DNA of 10,218 nucleotides from NORP309 sp045107085 (lineage in GTDB: Bacteria > Pseudomonadota > Gammaproteobacteria > Xanthomonadales > Marinicellaceae), in the NCBI GenBank assembly GCA_045107085.1, contig JBGCFT010000157.1, positions 1 to 10,218 of the forward strand, read 5' to 3'. The position numbers were made by a program, and so were the translations under genes. This document shows, piece after piece, positions 1 through 7,496 of this stretch. Numbering within the stretch: position 1 is the stretch's first letter; every line of letters starts with the position of its first letter. The notes below the pieces were generated by a model that had not been told where the DNA came from, did no database searches, and saw nothing but the letters and a program-made list of their open reading frames with translations.

Positions 1-112
1 TATAAATTGGCTTCATCATAAATAAACATGGTACCTTCTGCTTGAATAATAATTGTGTAAAGTTGGCGAGCACAAGCACTCAAAAAAGCTAAAAGTAATA
101 AAAAACCGACAT
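1..112 (-). CDS. Probable lipoprotein, N-terminal part only, with an apparent frameshift
   Basis: The reverse strand just after the nhaD stop encodes a textbook lipoprotein leader: a run of Leu/Ala/Phe ending in the lipobox LSAC (Cys codon at 74-72), followed by ARQLYTIIIQAEGTMFIYD, open to the window edge. The only nearby ATG (112-110) is in a different frame, which hits a stop after seven codons (MSVFYYF then TAG). The lipobox frame itself has no ATG, GTG or usable TTG between an upstream TAG and the leader. Adding one base between 105 and 91, most simply in the T6 run at 105-100, joins the ATG to the leader and gives MSVFLLLLAFLSAC. The ATG lies 5 nt past the nhaD stop, so the two are probably co-transcribed. 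The mature protein is not recognised. It could be a sequencing error, a slippery-run switch or a decaying gene. Confidence 0.45.
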
Positions 113-117
113 TTCTT

Positions 118-1524
118 CTATGCTATGTTATTGATTAAAAAGTGTACTGCTATACTGGCGAAATATCCCAGTGCAATAACAGGTGTCCATTTCAAATGAC
201 TAAAAAACGTATAATGGCCTTTTGCTTGTCCCATTAATGCCACACCAGCTGCTGAACCTATGGAAAGTAAACTGCCTCCTACACCAACAGTCAAAGTAAT
301 CAATAACCATTGAAAATCAGACATTTCTGGATTCATTGTCAAGACTGCAAACATGATAGGGATATTATCAATTATTGAAGACAACATTCCAATAACAATA
401 TTTGCAGTTGTCGCCCCATAATTCCCATAAAAGAATTCTGATGTATGAGCCAAATAACCTAAATAACTGAGACCTCCCACACTGAGTATGACCCCATAAA
501 AGAAGAAGAGGGTATCCCATTCTGATTTTGCAATTTTATCAAAAACATCAAAATTTGTAGAAATATGCTCTTTTAAAACCTTGGTATTAAAGTAATCGTT
601 ATTTATTCTTTTATTGAGGAAAAAAGAAAACATTTTCAAATATCCTAAACCAAACATCATACCAAATACTGGAGGTAAATTTAACACGCTATGAAAAGTG
701 ACAGCGGTAACTATGGTTGCCAGAAATAAAATAACCACAACACTTCCACCATATTTAACCTTATGTAATTTACCGTATTTCTTCTTTTTCTTTAAAACAG
801 GTTTATCATGTGAAATTGAAAAACTCATGATTAACGCAGGAACTATATAATTGACAACCGAAGGCAGAAATATTTTAAAAAAATCTTTAAACTCAACCAT
901 GCCTTTTTGCCACACCATTAATGTGGTAATGTCACCAAATGGGCTAAAAGCACCACCTGCATTGGCTGCAATGACAATATTGATACAACTAATTGAAATA
1001 AATTTTGAGTTGCCTTTACCTATTGCTAAAATGATAGCACACATAATCAAGGCAGTAGTCAGGTTATCAGCTATGGGTGAGATAAAAAAAGCTAAGATTC
1101 CAGTAATCCAGAATAATTGCTTATAAGACAAACCTTTATAAATTAACCAGTCTCTTAACCATTTAAAAACTCCTCTTTCTGCAATGGCGTTAATATAAGT
1201 CATTGCCACAAGTAAAAAGAAAAATAATTCAGTATATTCTAAAAAATTATGTCTAATTGAAATTTCAACTGTTTCCTCAATGCCACTATTTTTCATGGCT
1301 ATGGCAATAGTAATCCATATGAGTCCAGCAGCTATTAATACTGGTTTTGATTTCTTTAAATGTAATTTTTCTTCAAAAACTACTATGAGATAGGCAATAA
1401 TGAATAACATGAGGCACAAGTACCCATACCATGTAGTGGATAAATCATGAATTGATGATGTCGTTGCTGATGATGCTATAACTAATTGCGGAACTAACAA
1501 TCCTAAAATAAGAATAATTTTCAA
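118..1524 (-). CDS. nhaD: NhaD-type Na+/H+ antiporter
   Basis: Inner-membrane sodium/proton antiporter of the NhaD family in the ion-transporter (IT) superfamily, which exports Na+ (often Li+) in exchange for protons and supports salt and alkali tolerance. The 468-residue protein starts with a signal-like hydrophobic segment (residues 3-20), then the family stretch EEKLHLKKSKPV (51-62). The two conserved transport loops are visible: ISPIADNLTTAL (148-159) and NAGGAFSPFGDITTLMVWQ (188-206). A second DNIP segment and a glycine-rich GVGGSLLSIGSAAG segment near the C-terminus form the matching half. Length is normal for NhaD. The start is a TTG codon at 1524-1522 with GGAA six bases upstream; no ATG lies near it in frame. 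It is divergent from the monooxygenase gene and followed closely by a lipoprotein-like gene. The family call is secure; ion specificity is inferred. Confidence 0.93.
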   Translation of the reverse strand: MKIILILGLLVPQLVIASSATTSSIHDLSTTWYGYLCLMLFIIAYLIVVFEEKLHLKKSKPVLIAAGLIWITIAIAMKNSGIEETVEISIRHNFLEYTELFFFLLVAMTYINAIAERGVFKWLRDWLIYKGLSYKQLFWITGILAFFISPIADNLTTALIMCAIILAIGKGNSKFISISCINIVIAANAGGAFSPFGDITTLMVWQKGMVEFKDFFKIFLPSVVNYIVPALIMSFSISHDKPVLKKKKKYGKLHKVKYGGSVVVILFLATIVTAVTFHSVLNLPPVFGMMFGLGYLKMFSFFLNKRINNDYFNTKVLKEHISTNFDVFDKIAKSEWDTLFFFYGVILSVGGLSYLGYLAHTSEFFYGNYGATTANIVIGMLSSIIDNIPIMFAVLTMNPEMSDFQWLLITLTVGVGGSLLSIGSAAGVALMGQAKGHYTFFSHLKWTPVIALGYFASIAVHFLINNIA

Positions 1525-1530
1525 TGTGTT

Positions 1531-1534
1531 TTCC
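1531..1534 (-). promoter_or_regulatory. Ribosome binding site supporting the TTG start of nhaD
   Basis: GGAA on the reverse strand sits six bases before the TTG codon. It is the reason for accepting a TTG start, which leaves the N-terminal hydrophobic segment intact. Confidence 0.5.
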
Positions 1535-1585
1535 AGAAATATTATTTTGTTATAGTAACAAATTTATCAACCAAGTTCTAAACAA

Positions 1586-1603
1586 AATATTTTTAAAAAT
1601 ATT
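1586..1603. repeat. 18-bp perfect AT-only palindrome between divergent genes
   Basis: AATATTTTTAAAAATATT equals its own reverse complement. It lies in the 227-bp gap between nhaD (leftward) and the monooxygenase gene (rightward), about 60 bp before the nhaD start. It could be a regulator or nucleoid-protein site. In DNA this AT-rich a chance origin is possible. No convincing promoter was identified in the rest of the gap; a weaker 6-bp inverted repeat (GAGATT...AATCTC, 1681-1708) lies nearer the monooxygenase start. Confidence 0.4.
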
Positions 1604-1740
1604 GTATCAAGTACAGTCTGGTAGCTCCGAAAGACTATACAAAGCTTCTCCAAAGAAAATAAATTAATTTTTTTATAAATGAGATTGATTTCATGTTTGA
1701 ATAATCTCTAATAGATAATTAGTTATTAATATTCAATTAT

Positions 1741-1744
1741 AGGA
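1741..1744 (+). promoter_or_regulatory. Ribosome binding site of the monooxygenase gene
   Basis: AGGA, seven bases before the ATG at 1752, is a well-placed Shine-Dalgarno site and fixes that start. Confidence 0.7.
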
Positions 1745-1751
1745 TTCATCA

Positions 1752-3269
1752 ATGCAAAAACAAGCCACTTCAAAAAAATGTTCACAGTATTTTGAAACTG
1801 TAATTATTGGTAGTGGGTTCTCGGGTTTGTTAGCGGCTATTCGTTTACAAAAAATGAAACTAAATGACTTCATTTTGTTAGAAAGAAATTCTGAGATAGG
1901 TGGTACTTGGCGAGATAATTCATACCCTGGAGCAGAGGTGGATATTCCTACTGGATTATATTCTTTTTCATTTTTGCCTTATAAATTTAAAAAAAAATAT
2001 TCTCCACAAAGCGAATTGCTAGAATATACCAATTATATTATAGATAAATTTCATATTAGAAAAAAAACTCATACCGATCGAACTGTTATGAAAATCATAT
2101 ATGATGACAATACCCATTTGTGGCGTATTTTTACGGCCAATGATGAGAGTTATACTGCCAGATTTGTCATTGATACCAGTGGTGTATTGGCAAATCCACA
2201 TTTACCAAATATTGAAGGAGCTGATACTTTTCTAGGGCCAAAATTTCATACAGGACAATGGAATCATGCAATATCATATAAAGGGAAACGAGTTGGAATA
2301 ATAGGTTCTGGATGTTCTGCAGCACAAGTGGTTCCTGCTATTGCAAATCAGGTGGATAAGCTGACATTATTCATGGGAAAGGCACAGTGGATAATACCGC
2401 GATCAGATAGAAATTACAGCCCAGTTGAACGTTTTCTTATGAATCTCCCAGTCATTCGTCAAATCAATCGTTTTATTATTTTCAGTTATCATGAAGTAAG
2501 GTTTGTTGCATTTCGTCGATATCCCTATACAAAAAAGTTGAGTACTATGATTAAAAAGCTTTATTCAAGAACTCTTAAAAATAACCTTAAAAAGCATATT
2601 AAAGATGAAAAATTAAGAAATCATATGACACCCGATTATGAGTTGGGATCTCGACGTGTAATACCAACAAATACATATTTACCTGCATTATCTCGAGACA
2701 ATGTTAGTGTTGATATCAGTGGTATAAGAAAAATAACACCAGAAGGAATAAGAACAAAAGATGGTAAAGAAATAGCATTGGATATTCTTGTTTATGCTAC
2801 AGGTTTTTATGCCTATTCTAATATGAAAAAAGCATTGACATTTCAAGTCTTTGGCAAAGATGGTCGAAACTTAAACAATGAATGGCAGCAAGAGATTGTC
2901 TCTTATAAGGGCATTACTGTTTCAGGTTACCCAAATTATTTTAAAATTAATGGACCTAATACCGGAACAGGACATGGTTCACAAATAAGTTATATGGAGA
3001 CTATGGTTAACTATGCGGTTAAGGCTATAAGTACTATAAAAAAAGACAAGAATATCAAAGCAATAGATGTTAAAAGTCAACTTCAAAAACAATATGTTAA
3101 AAAAGTCCAAAAATCATTGAAATCAACTGTATGGCAAACTAGCGATTGTAGTGCTTTTTATAGAAAAAACATGACTGGTGTTGTAACCAGTTTATCACCA
3201 GAGTCAATGTTATATTTCATTTTTTCACGAAAACGCTTTAATTTAAAAGATTATAATCTGTTGAAATAA
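1752..3269 (+). CDS. Flavin-containing monooxygenase, Baeyer-Villiger type
   Basis: Predicted cytoplasmic FAD- and NAD(P)H-dependent monooxygenase of 505 residues, the usual size for type I Baeyer-Villiger enzymes, which insert oxygen next to a ketone. The FAD-binding Rossmann motif GSGFSG is at 20-25, followed by GGTW (50-53) and YPGAEVD (58-64). The fingerprint between the two dinucleotide folds is FLGPKFHTGQWN (160-171), matching FxGxxxHxxxW except that Asn replaces the usual final Pro or Asp. The second Rossmann motif GSGCSA is at 185-190, the ATG motif at 349-351, and a late GPNTGTGHGS segment at 401-410. It stands alone on its strand, so the substrate is not indicated: ketone, steroid-like or other hydrophobic compounds are possible, and N- or S-oxidation cannot be excluded. 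It converges on the receptor gene with a 19-bp gap. Confidence 0.88.
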   Translation: MQKQATSKKCSQYFETVIIGSGFSGLLAAIRLQKMKLNDFILLERNSEIGGTWRDNSYPGAEVDIPTGLYSFSFLPYKFKKKYSPQSELLEYTNYIIDKFHIRKKTHTDRTVMKIIYDDNTHLWRIFTANDESYTARFVIDTSGVLANPHLPNIEGADTFLGPKFHTGQWNHAISYKGKRVGIIGSGCSAAQVVPAIANQVDKLTLFMGKAQWIIPRSDRNYSPVERFLMNLPVIRQINRFIIFSYHEVRFVAFRRYPYTKKLSTMIKKLYSRTLKNNLKKHIKDEKLRNHMTPDYELGSRRVIPTNTYLPALSRDNVSVDISGIRKITPEGIRTKDGKEIALDILVYATGFYAYSNMKKALTFQVFGKDGRNLNNEWQQEIVSYKGITVSGYPNYFKINGPNTGTGHGSQISYMETMVNYAVKAISTIKKDKNIKAIDVKSQLQKQYVKKVQKSLKSTVWQTSDCSAFYRKNMTGVVTSLSPESMLYFIFSRKRFNLKDYNLLK

Positions 3270-3288
3270 GAAAAAAATCCGTAACTTA

Positions 3289-5757
3289 CTAGTCCCATTT
3301 ATAAACAATACTCAAATTAGGTATGATTGATAGCCAGTTTTTTTCTTCAATTTTTAAAGACCCATCATCTAAAGTATAGTTGATACAACATGGATTTTTT
3401 GTTTGAAAAATATTATTGGCTTGGATAGCAAAATTCAACTGGCCATGCTGCAAAGAATATTGCTTTGAAAATTTAATATCAATTTGATGAAAATCATCAA
3501 AAGTTTCATTGTTTCTTAAGTCTATTTCTAAATTATTAACCGATTCTATGATGTCTGTTTTCCCCCAGCCGTTGTGATAGTTTGCTACTAAATCTAAATA
3601 CCAATTATTTATATATTTGTTATTTATAGGGATGTGTAGATTAAATTTCAGAGCATTATGTTGATCCCAACTTCTGGGAATCTCAAGTCCATCAATGAGA
3701 TCATCAACATCTGAAAGTATATAACTCGCAGACCATTTGAAATATTTATTATTCCCATTTAAAGTGACTTCAGCACCTGCAGATTGTGAATCATCGGGTG
3801 TTATACGAATACGGTCATAGAATAAATCAGGAAGAATATGTAGGGGATTGAAGAGATTTTCATAATAGGGTTGAGTAGATGAATATTTTTTAATATAAAC
3901 TTCAGTTCGAAAGTTCAAGTTTGCTGAAAATGTTTTGTTGAATTCAATTATGGCGATATCTGCTGATGTAGGATTAAAATAAGAAGGAGTTTCATCCTCT
4001 AATAATAACTCATCAATGTATTGTGCTTGTTGGTGTCTTCCCAGAGCAAAACGTAAAGTTGTAGAATCATTATAGAAATAACTCAAATTAAACCGTGGAC
4101 TAGCCATGTTATCATCAATCCATTGTTTTTCCTCATAGTGTAAACCTAGGTCAAATATCAACTTCTTATTAAATTGATAACGGATATTGAAAAATAGATC
4201 TAGACTTAGACCTTGGTTTTCAAATATAAATTGTTGTTTTTTCTGACTATTCAAACCTAGTTGGTTAACTAGCTGACTATAATGATTTATGTTTCTGTAT
4301 CTGTTAATATTGGTTTCTTCTTGGCGAAGATCAAGACCAAAATTTATAGAAATATCATCCTGAATATTTATTGTTTGATCATATTTTAGTCCATAATACT
4401 TTGTTAGAATATCTTCTGAAATCGATCCAATTGTATTTTCATTTTTAATATTTCCTGATCGCGAATTGTGCTTTCTAGTTATTTGGAATTGTAAGTTTGC
4501 TTGGATGTTTTTCAGGTTATCATAATTAAATTGACTCCAGAAATTTTGATCATGATGATCTGCATTGGCTACTTCAGTTGACTCCTTATCAGTATCATTG
4601 ATTGAAATTTCATCTCTTGACATCAATAAATGTTGTGAAGAATGCCAGTTATCATTTAACAACTGTTTTGTTTTAAAATAGGCATCATCAAATTCTGGTT
4701 TAATAATATTGTTTTTAATAAAGTGTTTGTTGACTAATTTTCCTCCAGTTCTTATAGAAGATAAAAACTGTTGGTTATAGTCGTTACTGCTGTGACGATA
4801 AGTATAGTAAGCATTAATTAAATCAAATCCAATTTCATGCGATGGTTGATTAAAATTATCAGCTGTTTGAACATCTAATACTGAACTCAAACGGCCTCCA
4901 TACTGAGTAGGAAAAACGCCACTGTAAAAATCCAAGCTACTAACTGTACTCAAATTAATAGTTGAAAATAATGAAAAGAAATTTTTGAAATGATAAGGGT
5001 TTCTTATAATATGGTTATCTAATAAAATTAATGATTCGTTTTCATTACCGCCCCGAGTTTTGGTTTTGCCGCTTAACCCTGAACTGCTATTTCCAGGGAT
5101 ACTTTGTGTTGCTCGCACTGGATCATTTCCTAAAGTCACAGTATTTTCAATGTCCTCTCGTAATAACGTTTTGTTACTGGTGATTGGAGACTGGAGGTTA
5201 ACTTGACTTGCAGTTACTATAATTTTATTAATACTAACAGGTTTTAGCTTAAGTAAATAGTTAACTGATTTATAGTTGTTTTTATTCAATACAATACTTT
5301 TTGTAACTGATTCATATCCTTCAGATGAAATTGTTAACTGCATTTCTTTCTGAATAAGGTTATCAAATACAATTATTCCATTTTTCGTTTCAATTCCATT
5401 GATAGTAAAGGATTTAATAGGGCGGTTATTTGTATCCTTCAGCTTAATAATTAAACCTGTTATGGGACTTTTAATCTGTTTTGTTGGATTGATAACATAA
5501 GTCAATTCATCAATCTCTATCAATGTTAATGAAAGTGATTTTAATGCTTGATTAAAACTTGTTAATGAATTGTGCGCATCTAGAGTTTTATTAAGATCGG
5601 CCTTTTTTAAAAAATCACTGCTGTATATGATTTGAATATTATTTTTCTTAAAATAATTAATCCAATCATGCATAGATTGTGAAAGTATTTGCGATTCAGC
5701 AGAAACAGTTAGGCACGCAAAAAGCAGGCAAAAACCAATCAATCTCATATGATACAT
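3289..5757 (-). CDS. TonB-dependent outer-membrane receptor with signalling domain
   Basis: Outer-membrane 22-strand-type receptor of 822 residues, last gene of the ECF sigma operon. In order: signal peptide (about 1-20, ending SAES); an STN signalling domain (about 28-90); a carboxypeptidase-regulatory-like beta domain (about 97-172); a TonB-box-like segment KIIVTAS (178-184); the plug (about 190-300), with LLDNHIIRNPYHF and YSGVFPTQYGGRLSSVLDV; then the barrel to the end. The STN domain and operon position fit a transducer that both imports a ligand and signals to the adjacent FecR protein. The ligand is unknown: iron chelates are the classical case, but nothing here proves iron. The protein ends in YKWD rather than with a terminal aromatic residue. 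An in-frame ATG three codons downstream is an equally good start; neither has a clear ribosome site. The gap to the fecR-like gene is 11 bp. Confidence 0.9.
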   Translation of the reverse strand: MYHMRLIGFCLLFACLTVSAESQILSQSMHDWINYFKKNNIQIIYSSDFLKKADLNKTLDAHNSLTSFNQALKSLSLTLIEIDELTYVINPTKQIKSPITGLIIKLKDTNNRPIKSFTINGIETKNGIIVFDNLIQKEMQLTISSEGYESVTKSIVLNKNNYKSVNYLLKLKPVSINKIIVTASQVNLQSPITSNKTLLREDIENTVTLGNDPVRATQSIPGNSSSGLSGKTKTRGGNENESLILLDNHIIRNPYHFKNFFSLFSTINLSTVSSLDFYSGVFPTQYGGRLSSVLDVQTADNFNQPSHEIGFDLINAYYTYRHSSNDYNQQFLSSIRTGGKLVNKHFIKNNIIKPEFDDAYFKTKQLLNDNWHSSQHLLMSRDEISINDTDKESTEVANADHHDQNFWSQFNYDNLKNIQANLQFQITRKHNSRSGNIKNENTIGSISEDILTKYYGLKYDQTINIQDDISINFGLDLRQEETNINRYRNINHYSQLVNQLGLNSQKKQQFIFENQGLSLDLFFNIRYQFNKKLIFDLGLHYEEKQWIDDNMASPRFNLSYFYNDSTTLRFALGRHQQAQYIDELLLEDETPSYFNPTSADIAIIEFNKTFSANLNFRTEVYIKKYSSTQPYYENLFNPLHILPDLFYDRIRITPDDSQSAGAEVTLNGNNKYFKWSASYILSDVDDLIDGLEIPRSWDQHNALKFNLHIPINNKYINNWYLDLVANYHNGWGKTDIIESVNNLEIDLRNNETFDDFHQIDIKFSKQYSLQHGQLNFAIQANNIFQTKNPCCINYTLDDGSLKIEEKNWLSIIPNLSIVYKWD

Positions 5758-5768
5758 TTATTGTAGGT

Positions 5769-6734
5769 TTAAAGAATACTTAATATACCCTGATTAATTT
5801 TATAATCAAATTTTGTCGATAAAAAGATAGCTTTAATTTGTTGAGATTTGGCTAAACCTGAAACGTTTCCTGTTAACCGAACTTTTTTAGTTTTATTCTG
5901 CAATGTATTCCAATTAATATCATAACCGTTTTCATGGGCATACCACACAATAAAATCATGTAGTGATTTTCCTTCAGATTGAAAGGGTTTGTCTGCACCA
6001 TGAGTCCAATGCCACATTGAATCATAGGGTGTGATATCTATTTCTTGAAGTTTACCAGTAGAATTCATTAATAATTGTTTGCCTGAAGCTATTGTTTTTG
6101 ACATCGCATCATGACTTACCTTAACAATGCCATTGCGAACAGATACCTTTAAGTCTATATCTGTCTTATTGACCATGTAACGTGTACCAATATGTTGTAT
6201 ATTACCTAATGATGTAGTTATCAATAGGGGGTTTGTAGTATTAATATTATCTGCATCATGATAAATAGCACCATTGTGTAATGTTATTTGTGAGGCGCTG
6301 AATACTTGTATTTGTGAGTTATGATTTAATCTTATTTGGCTATTATCTAATAACGTTAAGTTTGCAAAACTGTTGTCATTCGTCTTGATCCATATGTTCT
6401 TTTTAAAATCATGTTGATTTGCAGCTTCCCATGTTTTTCCATCTCTTGATACTTGCACTTCTCCATTCACATAAAAATCTTTGAGAATTTGTGGATTATG
6501 TTCCTGTAAGTTGGATTGCATTAAAAATACGACAGTAGTAACTAGTAAAACCGATGCTGCAATTCTAATGAGGATTTTATGCCTTTGTTTTTGCTGTGTT
6601 TGTTGCCTTTTCAGCTTCGCTTGCCAATGTGATTTGACGTTTTTCATGGCTCGCTTTTTCATCAAATCATCAGGCTGGATCCTTTTGCCATGAGTTTTTA
6701 ATAAGTCATCAATGGTGTTTTTCTCAGTAGTCAT
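5769..6734 (-). CDS. FecR-family anti-sigma factor / signal transducer
   Basis: Single-pass inner-membrane regulator of 321 residues. The cytoplasmic N-terminus (1-53) has a short helical anti-sigma-type segment and a basic, glutamine-rich stretch. A transmembrane helix spans about 54-72. The periplasmic FecR beta domain covers about 85-210, with VNGEVQVSRDG and the conserved IGTRYMV, whose Gly183-Thr184 corresponds to the GT pair at which some FecR relatives self-cleave. The C-terminal 270-321 segment (VRLTGNVSGLAKSQQIKAIF...) resembles an STN fold and would meet the receptor's STN domain. It probably holds the sigma factor until the receptor signals. ATG follows the sigma gene stop by one base (TAAGATG) with GAGA upstream, so translation is probably coupled. 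The N-terminal anti-sigma part is not the classical E. coli FecR type. Confidence 0.85.
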   Translation of the reverse strand: MTTEKNTIDDLLKTHGKRIQPDDLMKKRAMKNVKSHWQAKLKRQQTQQKQRHKILIRIAASVLLVTTVVFLMQSNLQEHNPQILKDFYVNGEVQVSRDGKTWEAANQHDFKKNIWIKTNDNSFANLTLLDNSQIRLNHNSQIQVFSASQITLHNGAIYHDADNINTTNPLLITTSLGNIQHIGTRYMVNKTDIDLKVSVRNGIVKVSHDAMSKTIASGKQLLMNSTGKLQEIDITPYDSMWHWTHGADKPFQSEGKSLHDFIVWYAHENGYDINWNTLQNKTKKVRLTGNVSGLAKSQQIKAIFLSTKFDYKINQGILSIL

Positions 6735-6735
6735 C

Positions 6736-7353
6736 TTAATTCTCTTTAAATGAGAGATTTAACTCATCATTTTGCATCAATTTATTAATAACATTTTTAA
6801 ATGCTGCTCTTGCTCTTGATAAGGATGATTGAACTGATACATTTGTTGTTTTTAATTTATCAGCAATTTCATTTACCGATAACTGCTCTACGTATTTCCA
6901 TTCTAAAAGATCACCATAATTATTAGGCAGATTATCCATGACTTCAGATATTAAGTCTCTGATTTCATGATTTATACTAATGTTTTCAGGCTGTTGATTC
7001 TCATTCATGGCAATATTATCCAATATATCTCTAATTTCAGCAGTATCTGCTAATGGTTTTAAAATTGTATTACGCCTTTTATCCTTTAAATAATGAGCGT
7101 ATATCAAACTTCTACTAATTTGACACATCCAAGTGAATAGGGCGGCTTCTCCACGGTATGTATGCATTTTATCAATGGCATTACACATGGTTTGTTGGGC
7201 AAAGTCATCAGCAAGATCTCTATCTTGCTTAACTCTGCTCATAATAAAGCGAAACAGCTTAGGATAATAATCAGTAAAAAATTGATTAAATATCTTTTCA
7301 TTCCCTTTGATAATAGCTTTAGCTAATTTTAAATCTTCTTTTAATTTAGTCAT
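6736..7353 (-). CDS. ECF-family RNA polymerase sigma factor
   Basis: Extracytoplasmic-function sigma factor of 205 residues, first gene of a three-gene surface-signalling operon. Region 2 covers about 22-94: FFTDYYPKLFRFIMSRV, then the core-binding and -10 recognition stretch DLADDFAQQTM (47-57) and FTWMCQISRSLIYAHYLKDKRR. Region 4 covers about 133-187, with LPNNYGDLLEWKYVEQLS leading into a helix-turn-helix (NEIADKLKTTNVSVQSSLSRARAAF). It should direct transcription of the receptor and possibly of its own operon when released by the FecR-like protein. The ATG has no clear Shine-Dalgarno site; the 18 bp just before it are a direct repeat. It is transcribed divergently from the hemolysin-family/ligase/HDO operon. 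Confidence 0.93.
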   Translation of the reverse strand: MTKLKEDLKLAKAIIKGNEKIFNQFFTDYYPKLFRFIMSRVKQDRDLADDFAQQTMCNAIDKMHTYRGEAALFTWMCQISRSLIYAHYLKDKRRNTILKPLADTAEIRDILDNIAMNENQQPENISINHEIRDLISEVMDNLPNNYGDLLEWKYVEQLSVNEIADKLKTTNVSVQSSLSRARAAFKNVINKLMQNDELNLSFKEN

Positions 7354-7354
7354 C

Positions 7355-7372
7355 GTTTAACAATTGTTTAAC
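7355..7372. repeat. Direct repeat immediately before the sigma factor start
   Basis: GTTTAAC-AATT-GTTTAAC: two identical 7-bp units spaced one helical turn apart (11-bp period), with an AACAATTGTT palindrome at the centre. It ends one base from the sigma factor ATG, where its ribosome site should be. A regulator site or a translational control element is possible. Confidence 0.45.
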
Positions 7373-7375
7373 ACT

Positions 7376-7387
7376 TAGAGATCTCTA
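7376..7387. repeat. 12-bp palindrome in the divergent control region
   Basis: TAGAGATCTCTA is a perfect palindrome about 23 bp upstream of the sigma factor start and near the larger inverted repeat. It is a candidate operator half of the shared control region, but short enough to be chance. Confidence 0.3.
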
Positions 7388-7395
7388 TCGAGAAG

Positions 7396-7431
7396 AATCA
7401 ATCGAAATATTTTAAAAAAATTCGATTGATT
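7396..7431. promoter_or_regulatory. Perfect 11+11 bp inverted repeat, candidate operator
   Basis: AATCAATCGAA (7396-7406) and TTCGATTGATT (7421-7431) are exact inverted copies separated by 14 AT-only bases. It is the strongest symmetric element in the window and lies between two divergent operons, so a dimeric regulator site controlling one or both is the natural reading. If transcribed it could also form a stem. It is not a typical terminator for either operon, since both start here. Confidence 0.55.
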
Positions 7432-7455
7432 AATGATAAACGGCATCTCTAATTT
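7426..7455 (+). promoter_or_regulatory. Possible sigma-70-like promoter of the biosynthetic operon
   Basis: TTGATT (7426-7431) and TAATTT (7450-7455) are spaced 18 bp apart and precede the preferred ATG by about 40 bp. The -35 element overlaps the right arm of the inverted repeat, which would let a bound protein control it. The match to consensus is weak and AT-rich DNA gives many such hits. Confidence 0.25.
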
Positions 7456-7496
7456 TGAAAGAACATTTATATTCTACAAAAATTATGAGAAATAAT

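Noticed and set aside
851..1126. Open frame on the plus strand inside nhaD
   Set aside because: It is antisense to conserved NhaD transport loops, its translation has no recognisable family pattern, and it has no ribosome site; a shadow frame.
2019..2201. Open frame on the minus strand inside the monooxygenase gene
   Set aside because: It is short, antisense to a well-conserved enzyme and resembles no family.
3248..3259. AGATTATAATCT palindrome near the convergent gene ends, considered as a terminator
   Set aside because: With a four-base loop it leaves only a 4-bp A/T-rich stem, lies within the monooxygenase coding region and is not directly followed by a T run on either strand.
6481..6693. 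Cysteine-rich open frame on the plus strand inside the fecR-like gene
   Set aside because: The cysteines arise from the antisense of Gln/Ala/Thr codons around the transmembrane and basic region of the FecR-like protein; no ribosome site or independent support.
7396..7431. The inverted repeat as a rho-independent terminator
   Set aside because: It lies between two operons that both start here, the loop is 14 bases long, and no gene ends nearby.
7455..7496. TTG at 7455 and ATG at 7485 as starts of the hemolysin-family gene
   Set aside because: Neither has a Shine-Dalgarno site, the TTG overlaps a possible -10 element, and the added residues lie outside the conserved domain. They remain possible; the ATG at 7497 with GAGAA upstream is preferred.
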